A stretch of 50,978 bases of DNA from an uncultured Eubacteriales bacterium (GCA_900552725.1 USAT01000002.1:1-50978); one strand, 5' to 3'. Positions 33,962-43,889 are shown, counted from the stretch's first letter. The notes: generated by a model from the sequence alone, not told the origin. A program made the numbers and translations.

Positions 33962-36388
33962 ATGCGGATCGCGAAAATCGCCGTGGAAGCGGCGACCTAT
34001 GCCATCGACAAGCCCTATTCCTATCTGGTGCCCGCCGAGATGGCGCTCGGTGTGGGCTGCCGCGTGCTGGCGCCCTTTGGCCGGGGCAACCGCACCAGCG
34101 AGGGGATCGTCCTCTCGCTGGAGGACGGCGTCCCCGCCGGGCCGCTGAAGGCGCTGCGCCTGAATCTGGACGGCGATCCTCTGATCTCCCAGCGGGAGAT
34201 CAAGCTGGCGCTGTGGATGCGGCAGCGGTATTTCTGCACGTTTTACGACGCCATTCGCACGATCCTGCCCGCCGCCGTGTGGTACCATTACCGTGAGCTG
34301 TGGCGGATCGTCCCGGGCGCGCCCTGGCAGGGGCTGTCCGCCAGAGAGACGGCCCTGTGCCGGATGCTGGCGGAGGGCCCACAGGAGACTTCAACGCTGC
34401 GGGACGCCTTTGGCGAAGGTGCCGCCGCCGTTCTGCGGGGTCTGGAAAAGCAGGGGGTGGTCTCCCGCGAGACGGTGAGCCGCCGCAATGTACAGGACAA
34501 GACCGTGCAGTTGGTGCAGCTGGCCCTCTCGCCGGAGGATGCCGCCGCCTGGGCCAAATCCAAGAAGAAAAGCGCGCCCCGCATGTACGACGCGGTGCAG
34601 TTCCTCCTGCAGCAGAGCGAGGCCGCCGTCCACGAGCTGTGCTATTTCACCGGTGTCTCCCGCCAGACCGTAACCGCCCTGGAAAAACGTGGCGTCGTGA
34701 CGCTGCGCACCCAGGAGGCCTATCGGATCACCGATAAGATCACCGCTGTAAAGGCAGAATCCATCACATTGAACGACGAGCAGCAGCGAGCGTATGCGGA
34801 CATTTTAGGCCGCGCCGAAGCCGCGAAGGGCGGCGTCACGCTGCTGCAGGGCGTCACGGGAAGCGGCAAAACGCTGGTCTACATCCGCCTGGCCCAGGAG
34901 CTGCTGGCCCAGGGAAAGTCCGTGATGATCCTGGTGCCGGAGATCGCCCTTACCCCCCAGATGATGGCCCGGTTCACCGCCTATTTCGGCGACCGGGTGG
35001 CGCTGCTCCACAGCGCCCTGCGGGCCACGGAGCGCTATGACCAGTGGAAGCGCATCCGGAAAGGGGAGGCCACCGTCGTGCTGGGCACCCGCAGCGCGGT
35101 ATTCGCGCCGCTGGAGCATCTGGGCCTCATCGTGCTGGACGAGGAACAGGAGAGCTCCTACGAATCCGAGCGGGCTCCCTGCTACCACGCCAGGGACATC
35201 GCCAAGTACCGCTGCATGACCGAGGGCTGCCATCTGGTGCTGGGCTCCGCCACCCCCACGGTGGAAACGGCGTGGCACGCCAAAAACGGTGACTATCACC
35301 TGGCGCTGCTGCGCCGGCGGTATAACCGCCAGTCCCTGCCGGGCGTGATCATCGCCGACATGCGGCAGGAGCTGCGGCAGGGCAACCTGACCGCCATCAG
35401 CCAGCCGCTGTATCATGAGCTGCAGGCCAATCTGACCCGGGGCGAACAGAGCATCCTGTTCCTCAACCGCCGGGGCAGCAGCCGCCAGCTTCTGTGTCCC
35501 AACTGCAGCTTTGTGCCCCAGTGCCCCCGGTGCAGCGTCTATCTGACGTATCACAGCGCCAACGGGCGGCTGATGTGCCACTACTGCGGCTATTCGGAAA
35601 AGGCGCCGGAGGCATGCCCGGAGTGCGGCACCCATCTGCGACATATCGGCTTCGGCACTCAGCGGGTGGAGGAGGAGCTGCGGGAGCTGTTCCCCGATAC
35701 CCCCATTCTGCGGATGGACGCCGACACCATCGGCGCCGGGCACGAGGCCATATTGAAGGAATTTGACGAGAAAAAAGTCCCCATCCTCATCGGCACCCAG
35801 ATGGTGGCCAAGGGGTTGGATTTTGAAAATGTCACGCTGGTGGGCGTGCTGGCGGCGGATCTGTCGCTGTATGTGGATCACTACCGCGCCTCCGAGCGGA
35901 CGTTCAGCCTGCTGACCCAGGTGGTTGGCCGGGCCGGACGCGGCGAAAAGACAGGCCGCGCCGTGATCCAGACCTACACCCCCGGCAACGACGTGATCCA
36001 GGCGGCAGCCGTGCAGGATTACGAGCGGTTTTACGAGGGCGAGATCCGCCTGCGGAAGCTGCGGCGTGACCCGCCCTTTGCCGACCAGTTCATGGTGACA
36101 GTCACCGGGCCAGAGGAGTCCGCGGTGCGCCGCGCCATCCAGGAGATCAGCGACAGTCTGGCCTCGGCGTCCAGGCAGCCGCCCTATGACGCACTGGGCC
36201 TGATGATCCTGGGGCCCGCTCCCGCCCCGGTGGTAAAGGTCAACGACCGCTACCGCTACCGGGTGACCGTGATCGGCCGCAACGACAAGACCCTGCGGGG
36301 CCTGCTGGCGGCCTTTATGAAAGCGTTCTCAAAGCGCGGTGAAAACCGCAGTATGCAGATATACACCGATTGTAATTTGATGGATTAG
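33962..36388 (+). CDS. priA: Primosomal replication helicase PriA
   Basis: The 808-residue helicase has an N-terminal 3'-end-binding domain, Walker A GVTGSGKT near residue 298, a DEEQ box near 392, and the zinc-binding insertion CPNC, CPRC, CHYC, CPEC at about 515-560. GTQMVAKGLDFENVTLVGVLAAD and VVGRAGRGEKTGRAVIQT follow. It restarts collapsed replication forks. It has a GGAGAGGAG ribosome site and lies 12 bp before def. Confidence 0.97.
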   Translation: MRIAKIAVEAATYAIDKPYSYLVPAEMALGVGCRVLAPFGRGNRTSEGIVLSLEDGVPAGPLKALRLNLDGDPLISQREIKLALWMRQRYFCTFYDAIRTILPAAVWYHYRELWRIVPGAPWQGLSARETALCRMLAEGPQETSTLRDAFGEGAAAVLRGLEKQGVVSRETVSRRNVQDKTVQLVQLALSPEDAAAWAKSKKKSAPRMYDAVQFLLQQSEAAVHELCYFTGVSRQTVTALEKRGVVTLRTQEAYRITDKITAVKAESITLNDEQQRAYADILGRAEAAKGGVTLLQGVTGSGKTLVYIRLAQELLAQGKSVMILVPEIALTPQMMARFTAYFGDRVALLHSALRATERYDQWKRIRKGEATVVLGTRSAVFAPLEHLGLIVLDEEQESSYESERAPCYHARDIAKYRCMTEGCHLVLGSATPTVETAWHAKNGDYHLALLRRRYNRQSLPGVIIADMRQELRQGNLTAISQPLYHELQANLTRGEQSILFLNRRGSSRQLLCPNCSFVPQCPRCSVYLTYHSANGRLMCHYCGYSEKAPEACPECGTHLRHIGFGTQRVEEELRELFPDTPILRMDADTIGAGHEAILKEFDEKKVPILIGTQMVAKGLDFENVTLVGVLAADLSLYVDHYRASERTFSLLTQVVGRAGRGEKTGRAVIQTYTPGNDVIQAAAVQDYERFYEGEIRLRKLRRDPPFADQFMVTVTGPEESAVRRAIQEISDSLASASRQPPYDALGLMILGPAPAPVVKVNDRYRYRVTVIGRNDKTLRGLLAAFMKAFSKRGENRSMQIYTDCNLMD

Positions 36389-36400
36389 AGGTAATGAAGT

Positions 36401-36931
36401 ATGGCACTAAGGAAGATCGCGCTGCAGGGTGAGGAGTGCCTCACCAAGGTTTGCCGTCCCGTGACGGAATTCAATGACCGGCTCCACACGCTGCTGGATG
36501 ACATGGCGGAGACGCTGGAGGATGCCGGCGGCGTGGGCCTGGCCGCGCCCCAGGTGGGCATCCTGCGCCGGGTCTGCATCGTGTTGAACGAGGATGACGA
36601 GATCATCGAGCTCATCAACCCCGAGATCGTCTATACCGAGGGGGAGGAGACCGCCCTGGAGGGCTGCCTCAGCGTCCCCGGCAAGTATGGCGAGGTCACC
36701 CGCCCCTATGTGGTGCGGGTCAAGGCACAGGACCGCGATGGCCAGTGGTTCGAGGTGGAGGACGAGGGCATCACCGCCCGCTGCTTCTGCCATGAGATCG
36801 AGCATCTGGACGGTCACCTGTTCGTGGAGCACACCGACCGTCTGATGGAGGGCGAGGAGCTGCAGCAGTGGCTGGCCGACCACGCCGATCAGTACGAGAT
36901 CGAGGATGTGGAAGTCGAGGAAGAACAGTAA
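36401..36931 (+). CDS. def: Peptide deformylase
   Basis: The 176-residue protein has all three PDF motifs: GVGLAAPQVG near residue 45, EGCLSVPG near 88 and HEIEHLDG near 130. These supply the metal-binding Cys and two His residues and the catalytic Glu. It removes the formyl group from new proteins. Its stop overlaps the fmt start (TAATG). The C-terminal tail is very acidic. Confidence 0.97.
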   Translation: MALRKIALQGEECLTKVCRPVTEFNDRLHTLLDDMAETLEDAGGVGLAAPQVGILRRVCIVLNEDDEIIELINPEIVYTEGEETALEGCLSVPGKYGEVTRPYVVRVKAQDRDGQWFEVEDEGITARCFCHEIEHLDGHLFVEHTDRLMEGEELQQWLADHADQYEIEDVEVEEEQ

Positions 36932-37851
36932 TGCGGATCTTATTTATGGGCACGCCGGATTTCGCCGTGGCCTCTCTGAAAGCGCTGGTGGAGGCCGGGC
37001 ATGAGATCTGCGGCGTGTTTACCCAGCCGGATAAGCCGAAAAACCGCGGCCACAAGCTGGCCTTCTCACCTGTAAAGGAATATGCATTGACACAGGATCT
37101 GCCGGTCTATCAGCCACTGAAGCTGCGGGACGGCACAGCTCTGGCGTTGGTGCAGGAGCTCCATCCGGAGCTGATCGTGGTGGCCGCTTATGGCCGCATC
37201 CTGCCGGAGGACATTCTGAATACGCCGCCCTACGGCTCCATCAATGTCCATTCCTCCATCCTGCCCAAATACCGGGGCTCGGCCCCCATCAACTGGGCCA
37301 TTCTCAACGGAGAAAAGGTGACCGGCGTCACCATCATGTATATGGCCGCCGAGCTGGACGCCGGCGACATCATCCGCGTGGCGGAGACCCCCATCGATCC
37401 CGACGAGGACGCCCAGACCCTGACGGCGCGTCTGGCCCTGCTGGGCGCCGACGCGCTGGTGCAGGCGGTAAGCGACCTGAAGGACGGCACTGCCACCCGC
37501 ACGCCCCAGGATCATACTCAGTTCACCTACGCCCCCATGCTGGACAAGACCATGAGCCCGATGGACTTCACCAAGCCCGCCCAGCAGCTCCATGACCAGG
37601 TACGGGGCCTGATCCCCTGGCCCTGCGCTACCGCCGAGCTGAACGGCGCCGCCGTGAAGGTCTATCGCACCGCCGTGGGCGAGGAGACCGCCGCCGCTCC
37701 CGGCTCTGTGGTAGAGGCCAATAAGAAGGGCATCGCTATCGCCTGCGGCGACGGTAAGCTGCTGCGCATTCTGGAATTGCAGGCCCAGGGCGGCAAGCGC
37801 ATGGCCGCCGCCGCCTATCTGGCGGGCCATCCCATCCCCGTCTGCCTATGA
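36931..37851 (+). CDS. fmt: Methionyl-tRNA formyltransferase
   Basis: The 306-residue protein begins MRILFMGTPDFAVASLKAL and has the catalytic NVHSSILPKYRGSAPINWAILNGE and the TGVTIMYMAAELDAGDI block. It formylates initiator Met-tRNA, the counterpart of def directly upstream. The longer frame lies inside def and is rejected. It overlaps rsmB by 4 bp. Confidence 0.97.
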   Translation: MRILFMGTPDFAVASLKALVEAGHEICGVFTQPDKPKNRGHKLAFSPVKEYALTQDLPVYQPLKLRDGTALALVQELHPELIVVAAYGRILPEDILNTPPYGSINVHSSILPKYRGSAPINWAILNGEKVTGVTIMYMAAELDAGDIIRVAETPIDPDEDAQTLTARLALLGADALVQAVSDLKDGTATRTPQDHTQFTYAPMLDKTMSPMDFTKPAQQLHDQVRGLIPWPCATAELNGAAVKVYRTAVGEETAAAPGSVVEANKKGIAIACGDGKLLRILELQAQGGKRMAAAAYLAGHPIPVCL

Positions 37852-39188
37852 ACGAGAGACGGAAGGGCAACGCCCGTGATACCGCGCTGGAGGTGCTGCT
37901 GAGCGTCTCCGCCGCCAACGCCTGGTCCGACGGCAGCCTGAAGCGCACCATCGCCAAAAACGGCCTGGACAGCCGGGATGCCGCGCTGGCCAGCCGCATC
38001 GCCTACGGCGTGATCCAGAACCGCATGTATCTGGACTACTACATCAGCCTCTGGTGCACCCAGAAGGCGGAGCGGCTGGAGCCGCTGATCCTGAACATCC
38101 TGCGGATCGGCGCGTATCAGATCCTCTTTATGGATAAGATCCCCCACCGGGCCGCCGTCAACGAGGCGGTGGAGATGACCAAGCGCCACGGCCGTCCCCG
38201 CGCGGCGGGCATGGTCAACGCGGTGCTGCGGAAATTCGTCACCAACTGGCTGGATATGCCGGAGCTGCCCCGTGGCAGCACGGCGGACTATCTGTCGCTG
38301 CGGTACAGCCACCCCAAGTGGCTGGTGACCCGATTGATCGACATTCTGGGCGCAGAGGAGGCGGAGCAGTATCTCCGCTGCAACAACGCCATCGTGCCCA
38401 CCACCATCCAGACCAACACCATGAAAACCACTCCCGAGGCGCTGGAAAAGGCCCTGCGTGCCACCGGCGCCGCGGTGGAGCCCCATCCCTGGCTGCCCGG
38501 CTGCTTCGAGGTCAGCGGTACCGGCGATATGGAGCGTCTCAGCGCTTTCCGCGAGGGCTTGTTCACCGTGCAGGACGCGGCGGCCCGCCTGGTGGCCACC
38601 GTGGCCGCGCCGCGGGAGACAGACCGGGTGTTGGACGTCTGCGCCGCGCCGGGCGGCAAATCCTTCGCCCTGGCCATCGACATGCAGGACAAGGGCGACA
38701 TCCTGTCCTGCGACGTCCATCCCCATAAGCTGAAGCTTATCGACAACGGCGCGGCCCGCCTGGGCCTGCACTCCATCCGCACCGCCCTGGCCGACGGCCG
38801 TGAGCGGCACGAGGCATGGATCGAACAGGCCGACCTGGTGGTGGCTGACGTGCCCTGCTCCGGCCTTGGCATCATCCGCAAAAAGCCGGACATCCGCTAC
38901 AAGAACCCCAAGGAGCTGGCAACGCTGCCCCGTGAGCAGCGGGCCATCCTGGAAAACGCCGCCGGCTACGTCCGTCCCGGCGGCACCCTGATCTACTCCA
39001 CCTGCACCGTGCTGCCGGAGGAGAATCAGGAGGTGGTCACCTGGTTTCTGAAGGCCCACCCGGAGTTTCACCTGTCGCCCTTCGTGCTGCCCGCACCCAT
39101 CGGCGGCTGCGACGGACACCTGACCCTGTGGCCGCAGCGCTGGGGCACCGACGGCTTCTATATCTGCCGTCTGGAAAAGGATAAGTAA
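37848..39188 (+). CDS. rsmB: 16S rRNA (cytosine(967)-C(5))-methyltransferase RsmB
   Basis: The 446-residue protein has a NusB-like N-terminal domain (ILRIGAYQILFMDKIPHRAAVNEAVEM) and a SAM methyltransferase domain with VLDVCAAPGGKS near residue 261. The catalytic cysteines are in VADVPCSGLG and YSTCTVLPEEN. It methylates 16S rRNA. It is coupled to fmt (ATGA) and ends 10 bp before rlmN. Confidence 0.96.
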   Translation: MNERRKGNARDTALEVLLSVSAANAWSDGSLKRTIAKNGLDSRDAALASRIAYGVIQNRMYLDYYISLWCTQKAERLEPLILNILRIGAYQILFMDKIPHRAAVNEAVEMTKRHGRPRAAGMVNAVLRKFVTNWLDMPELPRGSTADYLSLRYSHPKWLVTRLIDILGAEEAEQYLRCNNAIVPTTIQTNTMKTTPEALEKALRATGAAVEPHPWLPGCFEVSGTGDMERLSAFREGLFTVQDAAARLVATVAAPRETDRVLDVCAAPGGKSFALAIDMQDKGDILSCDVHPHKLKLIDNGAARLGLHSIRTALADGRERHEAWIEQADLVVADVPCSGLGIIRKKPDIRYKNPKELATLPREQRAILENAAGYVRPGGTLIYSTCTVLPEENQEVVTWFLKAHPEFHLSPFVLPAPIGGCDGHLTLWPQRWGTDGFYICRLEKDK

Positions 39189-39198
39189 GGAACTGCCT

Positions 39199-40227
39199 AT
39201 GACTGACATCAAATCTCTGAATCTGCCGGAGATCACCCAACTGCTGTGTGAGATGGGCGAGCCCGCCTTCCGCGGCAAGCAGGTGTTCACCTGGCTGCAC
39301 CGGGGCGTGACCTCCTTTGAGGACATGAGCAACCTCAGCAAGCCCCTGCGGCAGAAGCTGACGGAAAGCTGCCGCATCACGGTGCCCACGGTGGCGCGCA
39401 AGCAGGTCTCCCGGCACGACGGCACGGTGAAATACCTCTGGCGGCTGGAGGACGGCAACTGCATCGAAACGGTGCTGATGCGCTATCACCACGGCAACAC
39501 CGTGTGCATCTCCTCCCAGGTGGGCTGCCGCATGGGCTGCGCCTTCTGCGCCAGCACCATCGCCGGAAAGGTGCGTGACCTGACGCCGTCCGAGATCCTG
39601 GATCAGGTGCTGTTCACCCAGCTGGACAGCGGTCTGGAGATCTCCAACATCGTGCTGATGGGCATCGGTGAGCCGCTGGACAATAAGGACAACGTCCTGA
39701 AATTCCTGGAGGTGGTCAACAGCCCGGACGGCCTGAACATCGGCATGCGGCACATCAGCCTGTCCACCTGCGGCATCGTGCCCCAGATCGACGCGCTGGC
39801 GGAGCTGAATCTGCAGCTCACCCTGTCGGTGTCCCTCCACGCGCCGGACAGCGAGACACGCTCAAAGATCATGCCGGTCAACAAGGCCTACGACGTAGAG
39901 GAGCTGTTCGCCGCCTGCCACCGGTATTTCCGGAAGACGGGCCGCCGCATCAGCTTCGAGTACGCCATGATCGACGGCGTCAACGACAGCGATTGGCAGG
40001 CGGATCTCATCGCCCAGCACATCAAGGGGATGCCGGGCCATGTGAACCTGATCCCCCTGAACGAGGTAACGGAAAGTCCGTTCAAGCCCAGCCGCCGCAC
40101 GGCGGCCTTCCAGAAGCGCCTGGAATCCCACGGCATTACCGCCACCGTCCGGCGCAGCCTGGGCGGCGATATCGACGCTTCCTGCGGCCAACTGCGCCGC
40201 AAGGCCATGGAGGAGGAGAAACGATGA
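39199..40227 (+). CDS. rlmN: Dual-specificity RNA methyltransferase RlmN
   Basis: The 342-residue radical SAM protein has the cluster motif CRMGCAFCAST near residue 112 and the conserved resolving cysteine region near the end (IDASCGQLRRK). The family's GEPLDN and LSTCGIVP blocks are also present. It methylates C2 of 23S A2503 and some tRNAs at A37. It overlaps the phosphatase gene by 4 bp. Confidence 0.97.
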   Translation: MTDIKSLNLPEITQLLCEMGEPAFRGKQVFTWLHRGVTSFEDMSNLSKPLRQKLTESCRITVPTVARKQVSRHDGTVKYLWRLEDGNCIETVLMRYHHGNTVCISSQVGCRMGCAFCASTIAGKVRDLTPSEILDQVLFTQLDSGLEISNIVLMGIGEPLDNKDNVLKFLEVVNSPDGLNIGMRHISLSTCGIVPQIDALAELNLQLTLSVSLHAPDSETRSKIMPVNKAYDVEELFAACHRYFRKTGRRISFEYAMIDGVNDSDWQADLIAQHIKGMPGHVNLIPLNEVTESPFKPSRRTAAFQKRLESHGITATVRRSLGGDIDASCGQLRRKAMEEEKR

Positions 40228-40955
40228 GAATTTGGGGCATTACCGACACCGGACTGGTGCGGCGTGAAAATCAGGACGCCTACGCCACCGCCGTGGCGGC
40301 GGACTGCACCGTGGCCGTGGTGTGCGACGGTATGGGCGGCACCAACGGCGGCCATGCCGCCAGCAGCATCGCGGTGGATACGCTGCTGCATGAGCTGCAG
40401 GCCGCGCTGAAGCCCGCCATGGGCTGGCCGCAGATCAACGAAGCCGTGCTGCACGCCATCGACCAGGCGAACCTGGCCATCCGCGCCCGTGCCCAGGAGG
40501 ATGAGAGCCTGTCCCACATGGGCACCACCCTGGTGTGCGCCGTCTGCCGCGATACCGAGGCGGAGGTGTTCAACGTGGGTGACAGCCGCTGCTATCTCCT
40601 GAACGAGACCGGCATCCGCCAGATCACCCGGGATCACTCGGTGGTGGAGAACATGGTGGAGCGGGGCGACATCACCCCGGCCCAGGCCCGCCGCCATCCC
40701 CGCCGGAACCTGATCACCCGGGCCCTGGGCCCCGACGAAAGGGTAGAGGCCGACAGCTTCCGTGTCCCGTGGCAGCAGGGGGACTTCCTGCTGCTGTGTA
40801 CCGACGGACTGGTCAATACCGTGACCGATCAGGAGATGCTGTTCGAGGTCATGCACGAAAGCGACCTGGACGGCTGCCTGGATCGTTTGATGGCTCTTGC
40901 CAAGGCACAGGGCGCGCCGGACAACGTGACCGTCGTCCTGCTGCAGAATCTATGA
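40224..40955 (+). CDS. stp: Stp1/IreP family PP2C-type Ser/Thr phosphatase
   Basis: The 243-residue protein has the metal-binding PP2C motifs RRENQD near residue 14, CDGMGGTNGG near 35, VGDSRCY near 116, LCTDGL and APDNVTVV. It removes phosphates placed by the PASTA kinase encoded 16 bp downstream; IreB is a likely shared target. The start at 40224 overlaps rlmN (ATGA); the longer in-frame extension lies inside rlmN. Confidence 0.95.
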   Translation: MRIWGITDTGLVRRENQDAYATAVAADCTVAVVCDGMGGTNGGHAASSIAVDTLLHELQAALKPAMGWPQINEAVLHAIDQANLAIRARAQEDESLSHMGTTLVCAVCRDTEAEVFNVGDSRCYLLNETGIRQITRDHSVVENMVERGDITPAQARRHPRRNLITRALGPDERVEADSFRVPWQQGDFLLLCTDGLVNTVTDQEMLFEVMHESDLDGCLDRLMALAKAQGAPDNVTVVLLQNL

Positions 40956-40971
40956 AAGGAGATGACCACAG

Positions 40972-42930
40972 ATGGATCAATACATTGGAAAAATGCTGGA
41001 TAACCGCTATGAACTGCTGGAGCTGATCGGCACCGGCGGCATGGCCAATGTCTATAAGGCCAAGTGTCATCGCCTTAACCGGCTTGTGGCCATCAAAATA
41101 CTGAAAAGTGAGCTGGCGGAGAACGCCGAGTTCCGCCGCCGCTTCCGGGACGAATCCCTGGCGGTCGCCCAGCTCAGCCATGCCAATATCGTCTCCATTT
41201 ACGATGTCTCCAGTTCCCAGGGCATCGACTACATCGTCATGGAGCTGATCGACGGCATTACCCTGAAGCAGTATATGGAGCGCCGGGGCAAGATGGACTG
41301 GCGGGAGGCGCTGCACTTCATCACCCAGATCATGCGGGGCCTCAGCCACGCACACAGCCGCGGCATCATCCACCGGGACATCAAGCCCCAGAACATCATG
41401 GTGCTGCGTGACGGCAGCGTGAAGGTGGCCGACTTCGGCATCGCCTGCCTAGCCGACGCCCACCAGACCCTGGCCCAGGAGGCGCTGGGCAGCGTCCACT
41501 ATATCTCGCCGGAGCAGGCCAAGGGCGAGCGTCTGGACGCCCGCAGCGATATCTACAGCGCCGGTGTGGTGCTGTATGAAATGCTCACCGGCCGCCTGCC
41601 CTTCGAGGGGAACAGCGCCGTGTCCGTGGCCATCCAGCACCTCAGCAGCGTCCCCCTCAGTCCCCGCGAGCTGAACCCGGATATCCCCGAGGCACTGGAG
41701 CTCATCTGCATGAAGGCCATGAACGCCGACCTGAACAAGCGGTATCAGAGCGCCGACGCCATGCTGGTGGATCTGGAGAAATTCCGCAAGGATCCGGCCA
41801 TCGACATGGACTATATCCGCACCGAGCTGGCGGACAGCGTGGACAGCCAGCCCACCAGCCAGGTCCCGGTGCAGCAGGTGGCCGCCGCGGTGAAAAAGCG
41901 CAAGGCCGCGGAAGAGACCGACGATGACGATTACGGGGATGACGATGATGACGTCGGCGCGTCGATCTTCGACTTTATCCGTGAGAATAAGAAGGTGATC
42001 GGTCTGTTTGCCGCGGGCATTGCGGCGATCGTGCTGATCTTTGTGCTGATCTTCGCGGGCTTCGGCGGCGAAAAGGATACCTCCTATAAGGTGCCCAACA
42101 TTCTGGGTTATACCGTTGAGGAGGCCAACCAGCTGGACGGCATCAAGGATATCTTCACCATCGAGGTGGTGGGCACCCTGAACGACGACCACTACCAGCC
42201 CGGCCAGATCGTGCAGCAGGATCCCGCCGCCGATGTGGTGCGCTACAGCAACTTTGTCATCCAGGTCTATATCTGCGCCGAGCGGCAGGAGATCGCCATG
42301 CCCGACCTGCTGGGCAACGTGTACCAGACCGCCAAGATGAAGCTGCAGCAGTATGATCTGAATTTGAGAGTGGACCGCGAGGAAGCGTTCTCCGATGAAT
42401 TCCCCGCCGGCCAGGTCATGGCGACCGACCCGGTGAGAGGCACTGTCCTGAAAAAGGGCGACAGCATCATGCTGACCGTCAGCAAGGGCCCGGAGAAGAT
42501 CACCGTCCCCAGCTTTTTGGGCATGACCTACACCAAGGCCAAGGAGGAAGCGGAAAAGCTTGGCCTGAAGGTGGGCACGCCGGAGTATCGCTATTATGAT
42601 CCCTTCGCCAGCGAGGGTGACGTGCTGGAGCAGAGCATCTCCGCAAACACCCAGGTGCAGGGCGGCACGGAGATCGTCTTTACCGTCTACGGCACGCCCG
42701 GCCAGCAGACACGCTCTGTCCGCGTCCAGTTCCTGATCCCTGACAAGTTCAGCGAGGAGGATACTGTCCGCGTGGAGTTCATCATGGACGATAAGGTGGT
42801 GGATACCAAGATCGTCAGCGGCTCGGACGCCTCGGTAGATTATGATTTCGAGGGCGAATCCGGCACCGCCTCCACGGTGTACGCCAGGATCAACGGAGAA
42901 GCGACGGACTCGCAGGTGATCAGCTTTTGA
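40972..42930 (+). CDS. prkC: Stk1 family PASTA domain-containing Ser/Thr kinase
   Basis: The 652-residue protein has a kinase domain at about 12-275 (GTGGMANVYKA, AIKIL, HRDIKPQN, VADFG), a juxtamembrane stretch with a dense Asp run near residues 318-331, and a single membrane helix at about 345-368. Three PASTA repeats span about 375-575, and an extra beta-rich C-terminal part of about 75 residues follows. The outside PASTA part senses muropeptides or lipid II. It pairs with the phosphatase upstream and overlaps rsgA by 4 bp. The acidic linker and the extra C-terminal domain are the unusual parts. Confidence 0.96.
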   Translation: MDQYIGKMLDNRYELLELIGTGGMANVYKAKCHRLNRLVAIKILKSELAENAEFRRRFRDESLAVAQLSHANIVSIYDVSSSQGIDYIVMELIDGITLKQYMERRGKMDWREALHFITQIMRGLSHAHSRGIIHRDIKPQNIMVLRDGSVKVADFGIACLADAHQTLAQEALGSVHYISPEQAKGERLDARSDIYSAGVVLYEMLTGRLPFEGNSAVSVAIQHLSSVPLSPRELNPDIPEALELICMKAMNADLNKRYQSADAMLVDLEKFRKDPAIDMDYIRTELADSVDSQPTSQVPVQQVAAAVKKRKAAEETDDDDYGDDDDDVGASIFDFIRENKKVIGLFAAGIAAIVLIFVLIFAGFGGEKDTSYKVPNILGYTVEEANQLDGIKDIFTIEVVGTLNDDHYQPGQIVQQDPAADVVRYSNFVIQVYICAERQEIAMPDLLGNVYQTAKMKLQQYDLNLRVDREEAFSDEFPAGQVMATDPVRGTVLKKGDSIMLTVSKGPEKITVPSFLGMTYTKAKEEAEKLGLKVGTPEYRYYDPFASEGDVLEQSISANTQVQGGTEIVFTVYGTPGQQTRSVRVQFLIPDKFSEEDTVRVEFIMDDKVVDTKIVSGSDASVDYDFEGESGTASTVYARINGEATDSQVISF

Positions 42931-43811
42931 GCCGGGGCAGAATTGAGAAAGCCCTCAGCGGCTTCTACTATGTGAATACCGGCAGCGGGATCATCCAGTG
43001 CCGCGCCCGGGGCAAGTTCCGCAAGGAGGGCATGAGCCCCCTGGTGGGCGACTGGGTGGAGATCCAGGAGCTGGGCGGGGGAGAAGGGGTCGTCCAGACC
43101 ATCGAGCCCCGCACCAGCCAATTCCAGCGGCCCGCCGCCGCCAATGTGGATCAGCTGGTGGTCATCGCCTCCGCCGCCATCCCTGTGACGGATCCCTACC
43201 TCATCGACCGCATCAGCGCCATCGCCACGCTGAAGGGCTGCCAGGTGCTGGTGGTGCTGAACAAGTGCGACCTGGATCGTGCGGACGAGCTCTACGACAT
43301 TTACAGAGCCTCCGCCATCCCGGTGCTGCGGGCCAGCGCCGTCACAGGCGAGGGCATCCCCCAGCTGTACCAGGCCCTGCGCGGCAGGCTGAGCGTCCTC
43401 ACCGGCAACTCCGGCGTGGGAAAATCCAGCCTGCTGAACGCCCTGGCCCCCCATTTTGACCTGCCGGTAGGGGAGGTCAGCAAGGCCCTGGGCCGCGGCC
43501 GCCACACCACCCGCCATGTGGAGCTGTTCCCCCTGGACGGCGATACCTATGTCATTGACACCCCCGGCTTCTCCTCCTTCGACGCCCAGTCCCTGGAATG
43601 GGAGCTGAAGCAGCACCTGCCGGAGACCTTTCCGGAGTTCGCCCCCTATCTGGACGGCTGCCGCTTCACCGGCTGCCAGCATGTGAAGGAGAAGGGCTGC
43701 GCCGTGCTGCAGGCGGTGAAGGAGGGAAGAATTCCCCAGAGCCGCCACCGCAGCTATGTGCGCCTCTATGAGGAGCTGAAGCCCCTGAAGGAGTGGGAGC
43801 AGAATAAGTAA
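42927..43811 (+). CDS. rsgA: Small ribosomal subunit biogenesis GTPase RsgA
   Basis: The 294-residue protein has an N-terminal OB fold and a circularly permuted GTPase: G4 NKCDLD near residue 111, G1 GNSGVGKSS near 164 and G3 DTPGFSSF near 211. A C-terminal zinc site (CRFTGCQHVKEKGC) follows. It helps 30S maturation. It uses a TTG start that overlaps the prkC stop. rpe and thiN, its usual followers in Firmicutes, are absent. Confidence 0.96.
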   Translation: MSRGRIEKALSGFYYVNTGSGIIQCRARGKFRKEGMSPLVGDWVEIQELGGGEGVVQTIEPRTSQFQRPAAANVDQLVVIASAAIPVTDPYLIDRISAIATLKGCQVLVVLNKCDLDRADELYDIYRASAIPVLRASAVTGEGIPQLYQALRGRLSVLTGNSGVGKSSLLNALAPHFDLPVGEVSKALGRGRHTTRHVELFPLDGDTYVIDTPGFSSFDAQSLEWELKQHLPETFPEFAPYLDGCRFTGCQHVKEKGCAVLQAVKEGRIPQSRHRSYVRLYEELKPLKEWEQNK

Positions 43812-43821
43812 GTCTCACACG

Positions 43822-43859
43822 GGAGACGCCGTCACCCGGCGGCGTCTCCGTTCTTTTTT
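43822..43859 (+). terminator. Terminator of the yicC-rsgA operon
   Basis: A perfect 10-bp GC-rich stem (43822-43831 with 43840-43849) is followed by a T-rich tract at 43851-43859, 10 bp after the rsgA stop. Confidence 0.93.
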
Positions 43860-43860
43860 C

Positions 43861-43889
43861 TTGCGCCGCCGGGTAAAATGTGGTATACT
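43861..43889 (+). promoter_or_regulatory. Promoter of the nucleoside-kinase-like trio
   Basis: TTGCGC (43861-43866), a 17-bp spacer and TATACT (43884-43889) lie 35 bp before the start at 43925. Confidence 0.7.
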
